From the NCBI GenBank assembly GCA_003577245.1, contig QEVS01000004.1:124001-188000 (forward strand): a stretch of 64,000 nt of DNA, read 5' to 3'. Positions within the stretch are counted from its first letter, which is position 1. The number at the start of each line of letters is the position of its first letter. This stretch comes from a bacterium. Lineage in GTDB: Bacteria; Chloroflexota; Dehalococcoidia; Tepidiformales; Tepidiformaceae. Under the pieces are notes generated by a model that was given only the letters and a program-made list of their open reading frames with translations, had not been told where the DNA came from and ran no database searches. Shown here one piece after another: positions 7,583 through 16,208 of the stretch. The position numbers and the translations under genes were made by a program.

Positions 7583-10114
7583 GTGCCTATCCTGCGAGAT
7601 GAAGGACGGTCTTACCGCTTGACCGAACCACTCCAGGTTGGCCAGTTCGCGATAGTCGATCACGAACCGGTTGACCGCGGCCCGAATGCCGGGATCTTCC
7701 ATGGCAGAGGGCCGGCCGACGACCGCGCTGAGCTCTACGCTCTCGCCGAAGGCACCACGCCCGCCGGCGAAGCCTTCGCGGGCCACGTCGTCTCGGCCAT
7801 CGGCAGCGCCTGGCACACGCTCGATCTCTCGCTCACCGGGGCGCTTCGGCGCGTGTTCGACGAGGCCCGGCGCAACCTGCGCGACTGGAACCAGAAGAGC
7901 ATCGCCCAGCACCGTGTCAGCATCGGCCTTACCTGCTTCGCCCGCCGCGGCGAAAACGCCGTCATCGCCCAGGCAGGGCCTTCAGCCATCTTCCACTTCC
8001 ACGGCGGCTCCGTCCGCGCTTACTACAGCGACGAAGAGCACGCCCACCCGGTTGGCACGAGCGCGAGCGCCGAACCGCAGCTCACGCGCCTGCCCTTCGA
8101 GGCCGGCGATCGCCTCCTCCTCATCTCCACCGCTGCCCTGCACGAGCTGGACGACGAGCTCATCAGCGGCATCGTGTCTCTTCCCATTGACCGCGTCCTG
8201 CCCGACCTCTATCGCCGGTTGCAGGGTCTGCGCAATCTCACCGCGGTCCTCGTCGCCTCACCCGACGAAGCCGCCCGTCCCGCCGGCGATGCCCGGGACG
8301 CCGGCCACGAGGCGCCCGCTCCCGTGATCGACGCCACCGCGGGGAGCGTTCCCGCGCTCCCCCCGCCGGCCATTGGCGAAGACCAGGAAGAGGACGCCTA
8401 CCAGCCCAGCCTGTTCATCGACGAACCGGGGGAACCCGCCCGCGTGGTTCTGCACGAAGTGGCGCCCCGGCCCATCGCCTCCACCCTGCGTTTCCCGGAA
8501 GCTCCCGTTGACGTTCCCGCACCGCTGCGCCGTGCTGCAGGCGACAGCCTGCTGGCCGCTCTCGCCGTCGAGAGGCAGCTGCGCGTGGCCATGGCGCATT
8601 CGGCGACCGTGGCGAACACGATGGCAGCAGCCGGCAGCTATCAAGGGGGGCCCACCTGGCGCAACGCCCCGGCCACCACCGAATCGTCCCCGGCAGCGGC
8701 GGAAAGGCGCCGCCAGCGCAACGGCAGCTTCTCCCGTGGCCTTGTCCGCGGCGAAGCCCCGCCACTGCCGCCTGTTGCCGCCGACCCCGATACTGTCCCA
8801 CCCGTTGAGGAGCTGGCCGCCGGCATTCGCGCCTCGACCACGCTTGCCAGCCCGAGCCTGGCGAGCCCCGCGGCCACAACCATCGCCACCGAGAACTCGG
8901 CCGCCTATCCCCACGGGGGCTCGCTGGTACGGGTGCGCGACAACATGGGCGGACGCTGGAAGGGCGGCGGTGGCCTTTCCAAGCGCCGCAGCACGACCTC
9001 GGCGCAGCTTCCTCCCACGTGGCTCGTGGTCATCATTGGGCTCGGCATCCTGCTCGCCCTCGTTGGCTACCTGGTTGTGCCCGGGATGCTGGAACAGGAC
9101 CGCAGCGCCCGCTACACCAGCCTCATCGACGGCGCCCAGAGGATGCTTGCCACGGCCCGCGTGCAGGAAGATCCCGGCGAACGGCGCAAGGCCCTGACCG
9201 AGGCCCAGGCGCTCCTCCTCGAAGCCCAGGAAACCAGCCCCGGCCACCCCGAGGCGGGCGAGCTCATCAACGAAGTCGCAGGCGCCATCTCCACCCTCGA
9301 TGCAGTCGCCACTCCCGCCTCCGTGGATACCCTCGCCGACCTCTCGCAGTTCGGCGACAAGCCTGTTACTCCCCTGCGCCTCACCATGGGCGAAGAGACC
9401 GCCTATGTTCTCGATAGCTCCTCGTCGCAAGTGATCGCCGTCACCCTTGCCAATGGCGAAAAGAGCGTCATTTTCGCAGAGGACAAGGCCGCCGGCCGGG
9501 GCCGTCCCATTGCGACCACCATGGCCAACAACGCCGAGATTGGCCGCAACACCCTCGTCATCGCCGATTCGGAGAAGGGCCTCTGGGCCTACACCGCCGA
9601 AACCGGGCTGCGGCGGCTCGCCTTCGCCGCGCCTTCCGGGCTGGGCATCACCGACATCGCCCTCTGGGAGCGCGACCTCTTCGTCCTCGACGCCGCGCAG
9701 TCCACCGTTTACCGTTTCAGCCCCGCCGACAGCGGGTACGGAACGGCCCCCCGGAAGCACCTCTCCACCCCCGACCTGGCCGCTGCCCGCCGCTTGATGG
9801 TGGACGACGAGATCATCACCGTTGACGCGAACGGAGCCATTCACCGCTTCGCCGGGCAGGTTTCGCTTGTGCTTTCCGGGGCCGGCATCGACAAGAAGAT
9901 CGCCGCCGCCGAAGTTCCCCAGTCCCTGGGCGCCAATGGCGATATCGCCATCCTCGATGCGGCTGCCGACCGCATCGTGGTCTTCCGACGGGATGGGACG
10001 TTCGACCGCCAATACCGCCACAAGGACTTCCAGGGCCTTACCGCCTTCGCCGTCCGCGATGGCGTGGGCTACGTGTTCACCAGCTCCGGCCACCTCCGCC
10101 GCATAACCTGGTAA
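7583..10114 (+). CDS. Membrane protein: PP2C-like (probably inactive) cytoplasmic domain and propeller-like outer domain
   Basis: An 843-residue, GTG-started protein with four parts. Residues 1-225 look like a PPM/PP2C phosphatase fold, but the usual DGMGG and GDSR metal motifs read AEGTTPAGE and AGPSA, so key aspartates are missing. Residues 230-455 are a low-complexity Ala/Pro/Ser linker. One membrane segment follows (about 479-500, WLVVIIGLGILLALVGYLVV). Outside there is a short helical stretch (505-575) and repeated beta segments with FVLD, VLDSSSS and AILDA, like a beta-propeller to the C-terminus. The topology suggests a link between an envelope sensor domain and a cytoplasmic binding domain. 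The missing metal ligands are inferred from alignment by eye. It stands alone between the ArsR and UspA genes. A -10-like TATATT lies about 75 bases upstream; no clear ribosome site is visible. Confidence 0.7.
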   Translation: MPILRDEGRSYRLTEPLQVGQFAIVDHEPVDRGPNAGIFHGRGPADDRAELYALAEGTTPAGEAFAGHVVSAIGSAWHTLDLSLTGALRRVFDEARRNLRDWNQKSIAQHRVSIGLTCFARRGENAVIAQAGPSAIFHFHGGSVRAYYSDEEHAHPVGTSASAEPQLTRLPFEAGDRLLLISTAALHELDDELISGIVSLPIDRVLPDLYRRLQGLRNLTAVLVASPDEAARPAGDARDAGHEAPAPVIDATAGSVPALPPPAIGEDQEEDAYQPSLFIDEPGEPARVVLHEVAPRPIASTLRFPEAPVDVPAPLRRAAGDSLLAALAVERQLRVAMAHSATVANTMAAAGSYQGGPTWRNAPATTESSPAAAERRRQRNGSFSRGLVRGEAPPLPPVAADPDTVPPVEELAAGIRASTTLASPSLASPAATTIATENSAAYPHGGSLVRVRDNMGGRWKGGGGLSKRRSTTSAQLPPTWLVVIIGLGILLALVGYLVVPGMLEQDRSARYTSLIDGAQRMLATARVQEDPGERRKALTEAQALLLEAQETSPGHPEAGELINEVAGAISTLDAVATPASVDTLADLSQFGDKPVTPLRLTMGEETAYVLDSSSSQVIAVTLANGEKSVIFAEDKAAGRGRPIATTMANNAEIGRNTLVIADSEKGLWAYTAETGLRRLAFAAPSGLGITDIALWERDLFVLDAAQSTVYRFSPADSGYGTAPRKHLSTPDLAAARRLMVDDEIITVDANGAIHRFAGQVSLVLSGAGIDKKIAAAEVPQSLGANGDIAILDAAADRIVVFRRDGTFDRQYRHKDFQGLTAFAVRDGVGYVFTSSGHLRRITW

Positions 10115-10145
10115 GCCGATTCAACAATCCATCACGGAACCGGGC

Positions 10146-10169
10146 TACAATCGTTCACGGAGCGTGAAC
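10146..10169 (+). promoter_or_regulatory. -10 element and inverted repeat before uspA
   Basis: TACAAT (10146-10151) is followed at once by GTTCACG-GAG-CGTGAAC (10153-10169), a perfect inverted repeat with 7-bp arms. It covers the expected transcription start, a typical place for a repressor. The RBS GGAGAG and TTG of uspA follow. The -35 is weak. Confidence 0.45.
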
Positions 10170-10183
10170 CCCGGAGAGCCGCC

Positions 10184-11047
10184 TTGACCCGCATCCTCGT
10201 CACCACCGATGGCTCCCAGCTTTCGCGCAGCGTGCTTCCCCACGCGGTGCGCCTTGCCGCGGCCTGCGGCGCCCGGCTTGTGCTCGCTCGCGTGCTCAAT
10301 CCCTCGGTGGACCTCCCCCACAACCATGCGGGCGAGCCTGACGCCCTCGCCGCGCTGGTGCGCACCTGGCAGGCGGAGCTCGAATCTGTTCTCCGGGCCG
10401 CAGAGGCCGAGGGCTCGGCCACGGTTGCCATCGAAAGCAACGGTGAAAGCACCCATGAAGCCATCGTCCGCGTCGCCGTGGAACAGCAGGCAGCGCTCAT
10501 CGCGATGCACTCCCGCGGCAGCGGGGCCCTGCGCCGGGCGCTGCTTGGCAGCGTGGCCATGGGGGTGCTCGGCCACTGGCAGGGGCCCCTGCTGGTCACG
10601 GGCGGCCACGCTCGCTCCCCTTCCCATGAGCGCCCCTACAGCATCGTCATCACCAGCGATGGTTCGCCTGCATCGCTCGACGTGGTGCCCGCGCTCGAAG
10701 CCGTCCTCACGCCGGGACGGATCCCGGTCACCCTGGTTCGCATCTGCGAGCCGCGCAGCGGGCGCCCGAGCCCCGAGGCCGAGCAGGCAGCCTGCCTCCA
10801 CCAGCTGGAACGCCTTCGCGAGCAGCTCCCCCCGGGGGTCGCCTGCGAGTGCCGCTGCCCGGCGGCAGCCTACGAACAGCCCGTCGCCGGCGCCATCATC
10901 GAAGCGGCGGAGCTGGCCAACGCCGGCGCCATCGCCATGTCCACCCACGGCCACGGGGCGATGCGCCACCTGCTCGCAGGGAGCGTCGCCCTCGACGTGC
11001 TCGGCCACTCCCCCGTTCCCCTGATCCTCGTGCGCTGCCGGGGCTAG
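10184..11047 (+). CDS. Universal stress protein with two tandem Usp domains
   Basis: A 287-residue protein of two UspA domains, about 1-140 and 150-287. Each ends with an ATP-binding GxxG-x9-GS pattern: [20 protein letters not shown] in the first and [20 protein letters not shown] in the second. Both domains therefore look able to bind ATP. It is a cytoplasmic stress protein; the physiological trigger is unknown. TTG start, six bases after GGAGAG. An inverted repeat overlapping the promoter suggests regulated expression. The gene is monocistronic or leads into cysE-cysS 157 bases downstream. Confidence 0.92.
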   Translation: MTRILVTTDGSQLSRSVLPHAVRLAAACGARLVLARVLNPSVDLPHNHAGEPDALAALVRTWQAELESVLRAAEAEGSATVAIESNGESTHEAIVRVAVEQQAALIAMHSRGSGALRRALLGSVAMGVLGHWQGPLLVTGGHARSPSHERPYSIVITSDGSPASLDVVPALEAVLTPGRIPVTLVRICEPRSGRPSPEAEQAACLHQLERLREQLPPGVACECRCPAAAYEQPVAGAIIEAAELANAGAIAMSTHGHGAMRHLLAGSVALDVLGHSPVPLILVRCRG

Positions 11048-11077
11048 CGCCATTGCCCGATTCTCCTCGGCCCCCGT

Positions 11078-11093
11078 ATCGTGGTACCACGAT
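11078..11093. promoter_or_regulatory. Perfect 16-bp palindrome before cysE
   Basis: ATCGTGGTACCACGAT is perfectly palindromic and lies 30 bases after uspA and 111 bases before the cysE start. It is followed by G/C-rich segments able to form two competing hairpins (CCCCGCGG 11107-11114 with CCGCGGGG 11135-11142, or GGGGCCC with GGGCCCC just after). Its core resembles the conserved T-box sequence, but there is too little leader before it for a T-box stem I. An operator for a cysteine regulator is the simpler reading. Confidence 0.4.
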
Positions 11094-11204
11094 GCTGGCT
11101 CTTCCTCCCCGCGGTTGCGCAGGCTGCTCCTGTCCCGCGGGGCCCTGTCCCTGACCGGGCCCCCTGCCACGCCGCCGTCTGCCACCCGGGAGGTCCCCTG
11201 CAAC

Positions 11205-11900
11205 ATGTCCACCCTTTTCCAGATTCGCGATGACATCCGCGCTGCCCTCGCCCGCGACCCGGCGGCCCGGAACGCCGCCGAAGTAGTCCTGTTCTATCCC
11301 GGCTTCCATGCCCGCATCGCCCACCGCCTCGCTCACGCGCTCCATCGCCGGGGCGTGCCCCTCATCCCGCGCGGGATCATGCACCTGGCCCGCTTCTTCA
11401 CCGGCATTGAGATCCACCCCGGGGCCCGGATCGGGCCGCGCTTCTTCATCGACCACGGGATGGGCGTCGTCATCGGCGAAACGGCCGAGATCGGCGCCGG
11501 CGTCACGCTCTACCAGGGCGTCACCCTGGGCGGCACAAGCACCCGCCGGGCCAAGCGGCACCCCACTCTCCGCGACAACGTGGTGGTGGGCGCCGGCGCC
11601 AAGGTTATCGGCGCCGTCGAAATCGGCGAGAACGCCCGCATCGGCGCCGGCTCGGTGGTGGTTACCAGCGTCCCCGCCAACGCCACCGTCGTGGGCGTTC
11701 CCGGCCACATCGTTGCCTTCCACGACGACTCCAACGGCGTCATCCAGCGGCTCCCCGACCCTGAATGGGAACGCCTCAACGACCTCGACCGCCGGCTACA
11801 GGACCTGCACGACCTCGTCGCCCACCTGGAGGGACACCTGGCCGGTCTCCACGACGAACATCACAATGGCGAACCTACCGCCACCAGAACTGATGACTGA
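11205..11900 (+). CDS. cysE: Serine O-acetyltransferase
   Basis: A 231-residue enzyme that transfers acetyl from acetyl-CoA to L-serine, giving O-acetylserine for cysteine synthesis. The N-terminal helical part (1-60) is followed by a left-handed beta-helix of hexapeptide repeats (about 65-170), with the family motif [14 protein letters not shown] carrying the catalytic histidine, and GVTLGGT. The C-terminal tail (170-231) is charged and predicted helical, longer than the short feedback-sensitive tail of enterobacterial CysE. The frame is open upstream, but the ATG at 11205 follows GGGAGGT and matches the family start. It is followed nine bases later by cysS, so cysteine synthesis and cysteine charging appear to be co-transcribed. 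Confidence 0.95.
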   Translation: MSTLFQIRDDIRAALARDPAARNAAEVVLFYPGFHARIAHRLAHALHRRGVPLIPRGIMHLARFFTGIEIHPGARIGPRFFIDHGMGVVIGETAEIGAGVTLYQGVTLGGTSTRRAKRHPTLRDNVVVGAGAKVIGAVEIGENARIGAGSVVVTSVPANATVVGVPGHIVAFHDDSNGVIQRLPDPEWERLNDLDRRLQDLHDLVAHLEGHLAGLHDEHHNGEPTATRTDD

Positions 11901-11909
11901 GGGGCACCG

Positions 11910-13313
11910 TTGACACGCATCACCGACACGCTAACCGGCGCCAGGCACGACCTGCGGCCGCTCGCCCCCGACGGCGTCGTGCGCCTCTACGTCTGCGGCG
12001 TCACGCCCTACAGCGAATCCCACGTGGGACACGCTCTGCACGCCATCGTCTTCGATGTCCTTCGCCGCTACCTCGAATGGCGCGGCTTCAAGGTCCGCCA
12101 TGTCCAGAACTTCACCGACATCGATGACAAGCTCATCGACCGGGCGAACCGCCTCGGCGTGCCCATGGAAGAGCTGGCACAGGAGAACATCGAGGCCTAC
12201 CTGCGCCAGCTCAAGGCGATGAACGTCATGCCCGCGACCGTCTATCCCCGCGTCACCGAGATGGTTCCCCAGATCATCGCCTTCATCTCCGGCCTAATCG
12301 AAAAGGGCTTTGCCTACCCCTCGGGTGGGGACGTCTACTTCCGCGTGCGCAAGAAGGCCGACTACGGCAAGCTCTCGCATCGCAACATCGACGACCTGCG
12401 CAGTGGCGCGCGCGTCGACCCCACCGAGCTGAAGGACGATCCCCTGGACTTCGCGCTCTGGAAGGGGGCGAAGCCGGGAGAGCCCGCCTGGGAGAGCCCC
12501 TGGGGCCCCGGGCGGCCCGGCTGGCACATCGAATGCTCGGTCATGGCCCGCGAGACCCTCGGCGACCAGATTGACATCCACGGCGGCGGCGCCGACCTCA
12601 TCTTCCCCCATCACGAGAACGAAATCGCCCAGACCGAGGCGTTCACCGGCAGGCCGCCTTTCGCCGCCACCTGGATGCACAACGCCCTCCTCCAGCTCGG
12701 GACCGAGAAGATGTCGAAATCCCTCGGCAACCTCGTGACCATCGACGAGGCGCTGGCGCGATACGGCTCCGACGCGCTCCGCCTCTTTGTGCTCGGCAGC
12801 CACTACCGTAGCCCGTCGACGTATTCCGACGAGGCCCTGGAGGCGGCGAAGACCGGCGCCGAACGCCTGCGCGAAGCCGCCTTTGCGAACTGCCCGGTGC
12901 CGCCCGGCACTCCCCCTGACTCCACGGAATCATCCGCGCCGCACCCGGCCGGCCCCCGGCAACTCCTCGATTGGGCCAGGTTCGACCTGGCGATGGACGA
13001 CGACCTGAACACGCCTCGCGCGCTCGCCGTTCTTTTTGACCATGCGCGGACCATCAACCGGCTCAAGGACAGCGTGGATATCAGGCCCGCGCAGGAGGAG
13101 TTCAGGCGCCGCTGCGAAGTGCTGGGCCTCACCCTCGAATCGGCCCCCACCGGAGCACAGGAGGCCGCCCCCTTTATCGACCTGCTCGTGGCCGTGCGCG
13201 GCGAGCTCCGGGCCGCGAAGCAGTGGGCGCTCTCCGACCGCATCCGCGACGGGCTCGCCGGGCTCGGCGTCGAACTGAAGGATGGCCCCGAAGGCACCAC
13301 CTGGTCGGCCTAG
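11910..13313 (+). CDS. cysS: Cysteinyl-tRNA synthetase
   Basis: A 467-residue class I synthetase that activates cysteine and charges tRNA-Cys. Visible hallmarks: zinc ligand C29 in YVCG, the HIGH-type SHVGHA motif (about 37-42), the WHIECSVM segment with further zinc ligands, HGGGADLIFPHHENE, and EKMSKS near residue 268. The C-terminal helical anticodon domain is complete. TTG start, nine bases after cysE, with AGGGG as a weak ribosome site. MshC (mycothiol ligase) is a relative, but the length and the full C-terminal domain favour CysS. Confidence 0.95.
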   Translation: MTRITDTLTGARHDLRPLAPDGVVRLYVCGVTPYSESHVGHALHAIVFDVLRRYLEWRGFKVRHVQNFTDIDDKLIDRANRLGVPMEELAQENIEAYLRQLKAMNVMPATVYPRVTEMVPQIIAFISGLIEKGFAYPSGGDVYFRVRKKADYGKLSHRNIDDLRSGARVDPTELKDDPLDFALWKGAKPGEPAWESPWGPGRPGWHIECSVMARETLGDQIDIHGGGADLIFPHHENEIAQTEAFTGRPPFAATWMHNALLQLGTEKMSKSLGNLVTIDEALARYGSDALRLFVLGSHYRSPSTYSDEALEAAKTGAERLREAAFANCPVPPGTPPDSTESSAPHPAGPRQLLDWARFDLAMDDDLNTPRALAVLFDHARTINRLKDSVDIRPAQEEFRRRCEVLGLTLESAPTGAQEAAPFIDLLVAVRGELRAAKQWALSDRIRDGLAGLGVELKDGPEGTTWSA

Positions 13314-13384
13314 TCATGGGCCAGCGTGGGGCACGGTGGGGTGCACACCCCATGTGATGGGCGTCCGCCGGGAGAGCCCGGGCG

Positions 13385-13618
13385 GTGTCTGAAGTCCTGG
13401 GGACCTTCTATGAGCGCGGCCAGCACACCGTGATCTACGGCGACCGCGGCGTGGGCAAGACTTCCCTGGCGAATGTGACTCAGAGGCAGCTCGCGCGCCG
13501 CGAAGACGTCCGGGACGTGGCACGGCCCCTCGTCCTCAAGGCAGGCTGCGATTCCACCGGCGACTTCACTTCGGTATGGAGGCGCGTCCTCCGCGGAGTT
13601 GCCGGGCTGGGCCTCTGA
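13385..13618 (+). pseudogene. Truncated P-loop ATPase fragment
   Basis: A 77-codon GTG-started frame holds a good Walker A motif (YGDRGVGKTSLANV, about 19-31) followed by a beta-strand-like LVLKAGCDSTGDF segment, then ends at TGA. The beginning resembles AAA/STAND-type ATPases, in which 'GERGVGKTSL' opens a nucleotide-binding domain of 250 or more residues. Walker B, sensor motifs and any effector part are absent, and no continuing frame is seen in the 110 bases before the DUF488 gene. I read it as a remnant of a larger gene, perhaps a defence-type ATPase. A real short protein is possible but less likely. Confidence 0.6.
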
Positions 13619-13729
13619 CCTCCGCCCCATCCTCTGGCCCGGCCCGGAACCGAACGAAAGGACGGACCCGAATCGTCCGCCTGGCCCGCCGGGCAGCGCG
13701 GCCGTTCATCAACCGGCCCGGCCTGTTCC

Positions 13730-14095
13730 TCAGCCCGGCGTGGCGGGCAGCTCAAGGTATTCTGCCAGGGCCACGGCATCGTTCATCGTCTCGTTCCGGG
13801 CGGCAAAGAGGAGCGTGAGCGTGCCCCCGGCGGCCAGGTCCCGGAGACGCGTGAGTGCTTCCGCGGCCGCCGGCTCCGCAAGCTCCTCCCGGTATCGGCG
13901 CTTAAACTCGGCCCACTTTTCGGGGTCGTGCGCGAACCACTGCCGAAGCTCTGTCGAAGGCGCCACCTCTCGCAGCCACTCGTCCACCGCTGCCCGTTCC
14001 TTCGAAAGGCCGCGTGGCCAGAGGCGATCAACCAGGACCCGGCGCCCATCGCTCGCCGCCGGCCGGTTGTAAACGCGCTTCACCTGCACCGTCAC
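13730..14095 (-). CDS. DUF488 family protein
   Basis: A 121-residue protein that matches DUF488 (YeaO-like) throughout: VKRVYNRPAASDGRRVLVDR, LWPRGLSKERAAVDEWLREV, and the HDPEKWAEFKRRYREEL helix. The family is widespread and small; biochemical function is unsettled. It is alone, convergent with the upstream ATPase remnant, and divergent from purM, with which it shares about 170 bases of upstream DNA. The ATG at 14095 gives the usual family length. Confidence 0.9.
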   Translation of the reverse strand: MTVQVKRVYNRPAASDGRRVLVDRLWPRGLSKERAAVDEWLREVAPSTELRQWFAHDPEKWAEFKRRYREELAEPAAAEALTRLRDLAAGGTLTLLFAARNETMNDAVALAEYLELPATPG

Positions 14096-14263
14096 GGTTT
14101 GCGCCCTCCTTCGTACCGGGGTGCGCCCTGTCCGGGGTAATGGGGAAAGCGGGCGGCCTTCCCTGCATTGTCACGCGCGCCCGAACGGGACGCACCCTAC
14201 CCTCGCCCCCCGGTCAACTTCCCCGTGCCGCCCTCAAACCTCGCGATCCGTTACCCTAGCCCC

Positions 14264-15307
14264 ATGACAGAACGCCAGTACGCGGCTGCCGGGGTCGACC
14301 TCGCCGCACGCAACCAGTTTGCGAAGAGCCTGCCCGGGATCCTGGCCCAGGCCCGCCGCCCGGAGGTCATCTCCGATGCGGGCCCGTTCAGCGGCCTCTT
14401 TCGCCTGGGAGATCGCTACCGCGACCCCGTGATCACGGCCAGCGCCGACGGCATCGGCACCAAGGTGAAGCTCCACCTTGCAGCCGGCAGGCTCGACCTC
14501 TGTGGCGCCGACATCATCGGCCACAGCGTGAACGACATCCTCGCCTGCGGCGCCGAACCCCTCTTCTTCCTCGATTACATCGCCGGGAACCGCCTCAGCA
14601 ACGACCAGAAGCGGTCGCTTGTCGAAGGCGTCGCCCGCGCCTGTGCCGATTCTGGCTGTGCCCTCCTGGGCGGAGAAACGGCCGACATGCCCGACATCTA
14701 CGCCCCGGGCGAGTTCGACCTTGCGGGCTTCATCGTCGGCGTGGTTGAGCGCGACCGCATCATCGACGGCTCGAAGATCGCCGCGGGCGACGCACTCATC
14801 GGCCTGCCCAGCTCTGGCCTGCACACGAACGGCTTCTCGCTCGCCCGGCGGGCGCTCGACATCTGCAATGGCGAGCCGCTCGCCGAGACCCGACGCCGGC
14901 TCGAGGAGCGCCCCGGGCTGCTGGGAGGCCAGTCGCTCGCTGAGGCCCTCCTGGCCACGCACCTGCCGTACTTCCATGCCGTCGCTCCCGTGCTCGACCG
15001 CATCCACGGAATCGCACACATCACCGGCGGCGGCTACGTGGAGAACGTGCCCCGCATTCTTCCGCCGGGCGTCACGGCCGTCTTCGATACGCGGTCATGG
15101 CCGGTGCTACCCATCTTCCAGCTCATCCAGGAGCGCGGCGGCATCACCGGCGAGGAGATGTACGAGGTCTTCAACATGGGTATCGGGCTCGTGCTCATGG
15201 TTTCGCCCGCCGATGCCGAGGCCGTGCTGGCGGCCATCCCCGGCGCCCTGCGCATCGGACAGGTGACCGCCGGCGCCGGCCGCCGCGTCGAACTCAAGGG
15301 GCTTTGA
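14264..15307 (+). CDS. purM: Phosphoribosylformylglycinamidine cyclo-ligase (AIR synthase)
   Basis: A 347-residue enzyme of purine synthesis: it converts FGAM and ATP to aminoimidazole ribonucleotide. Typical segments are GPFSGLFRLG, SADGIGTKVKLH, VNDILACGAEPLFFLDY, GGETADMPDIY and the C-terminal ITGGGYVENVPRILP. The frame is open further upstream, but MTERQYAAAGVDL at 14264 matches known PurM starts. No other pur gene is nearby, so the pathway is scattered. The DUF4097 lipoprotein gene begins only nine bases after its stop and is probably co-transcribed, though no functional link is known. Confidence 0.95.
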   Translation: MTERQYAAAGVDLAARNQFAKSLPGILAQARRPEVISDAGPFSGLFRLGDRYRDPVITASADGIGTKVKLHLAAGRLDLCGADIIGHSVNDILACGAEPLFFLDYIAGNRLSNDQKRSLVEGVARACADSGCALLGGETADMPDIYAPGEFDLAGFIVGVVERDRIIDGSKIAAGDALIGLPSSGLHTNGFSLARRALDICNGEPLAETRRRLEERPGLLGGQSLAEALLATHLPYFHAVAPVLDRIHGIAHITGGGYVENVPRILPPGVTAVFDTRSWPVLPIFQLIQERGGITGEEMYEVFNMGIGLVLMVSPADAEAVLAAIPGALRIGQVTAGAGRRVELKGL

Positions 15308-15315
15308 GCCCGCCT

Positions 15316-16137
15316 ATGCCCCTTCGTGCCGTCCCCCTCGCACTCGCACTCGTGCTCCTCGCCTCCGCCTGCAAGAACAGCTCAAGCTCGACCTACACGG
15401 AGAATGAGGTCGTCAGCGAGGCTTTCCCATCTGTCGCCAACCCCCGCCTCGTCGTTGAGACTTTTCGCGGCCGCATCGAGGTCACCGGTTCACCGGACCC
15501 GGATATCGCCGTTGAGGTGACGAAGGCCGGCACCGGGAGCAGCTCACAGGCCGCACTGCGCGACCTCCGCTTCGTCGGCGTGGGCATCCAGCGCGAAGGC
15601 GGGACCATTCAGGTGGTTGCCGCTCGCAGTGCGGGTGCGAGCGTCTCCACCACCTCGGCCGCGCACGTGGCGGTTCGCCTTCCGGCCGGAGCGAGCATCA
15701 ACATCAAGACGGCCGACGGCGAAATCACCGTGACCGGCATGGCCGGTGGCGTCATTGCCGAGACCGAGAACGGGCCAATCACCATTGCCGGCGGCCGCGG
15801 CCAGGTGAGCGCCCGCACCAAGAACGGCGAGATCCGCATCGACGGGGAGCTCCTCACCGTGGAGGCGCGGACCGAGAACGGCAGCATTGGCTTTTCCGGG
15901 TCCCTTTCCCCGGCCGTGAGCCAGATGCGGTCGGGGAACGGCGCGATCACCGTCGACCTACCTCCCTCCGCCGACTTCCGTCTCGAAGCCAGCACCATCA
16001 CCGGCACGGTCACGTGCGCGTTCAACCTCCCCGGGGCCGACAATTCGGCAAAGACCAACCTTTTCGGCGCGACCAGCACCGGCGCGAAGACCGTCCTCGC
16101 CCTTCACACCAACAACGGGAACATCTCCATCCGCTGA
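15316..16137 (+). CDS. DUF4097 beta-strand repeat lipoprotein
   Basis: A 273-residue protein with a lipoprotein signal (LALVLLASAC, cleavage before C19), so it should be anchored on the outer face of the membrane. The rest is a chain of short beta segments with alternating charged and Gly/Thr turns, such as GRIEVTGSPD, TADGEITVTG, TENGPITIAG and TKNGEIRIDG. This is the DUF4097 pattern, a solenoid with no known catalytic residues. A second DUF4097 protein without a signal is at 35.1 kb. The start at 15316 is chosen because it begins the signal peptide, nine bases after purM. Confidence 0.85.
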   Translation: MPLRAVPLALALVLLASACKNSSSSTYTENEVVSEAFPSVANPRLVVETFRGRIEVTGSPDPDIAVEVTKAGTGSSSQAALRDLRFVGVGIQREGGTIQVVAARSAGASVSTTSAAHVAVRLPAGASINIKTADGEITVTGMAGGVIAETENGPITIAGGRGQVSARTKNGEIRIDGELLTVEARTENGSIGFSGSLSPAVSQMRSGNGAITVDLPPSADFRLEASTITGTVTCAFNLPGADNSAKTNLFGATSTGAKTVLALHTNNGNISIR

Positions 16138-16208
16138 GCGGCCGGCAGTGACATCGCCCGCTCGGCGCTCGCGCTTCCACCGCGCAGCCTGCCGGCGGAG
16201 GTGGCACA

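Noticed and set aside
8258-10093. 611-codon minus-strand frame
   Set aside because: Antisense shadow of the pseudo-phosphatase membrane protein; it is Gly-rich with no motif.
11071-11205. T-box riboswitch before cysE
   Set aside because: The GTGGTACCAC core resembles a T-box, but only about 30 bases lie between it and the uspA stop, too few for stem I and the specifier loop, and no terminator with a T-run follows.
13314-13384. GGGGTGCACACCCC as a terminator of cysS
   Set aside because: The loop would be too short and no T-run follows, so it is not convincing.
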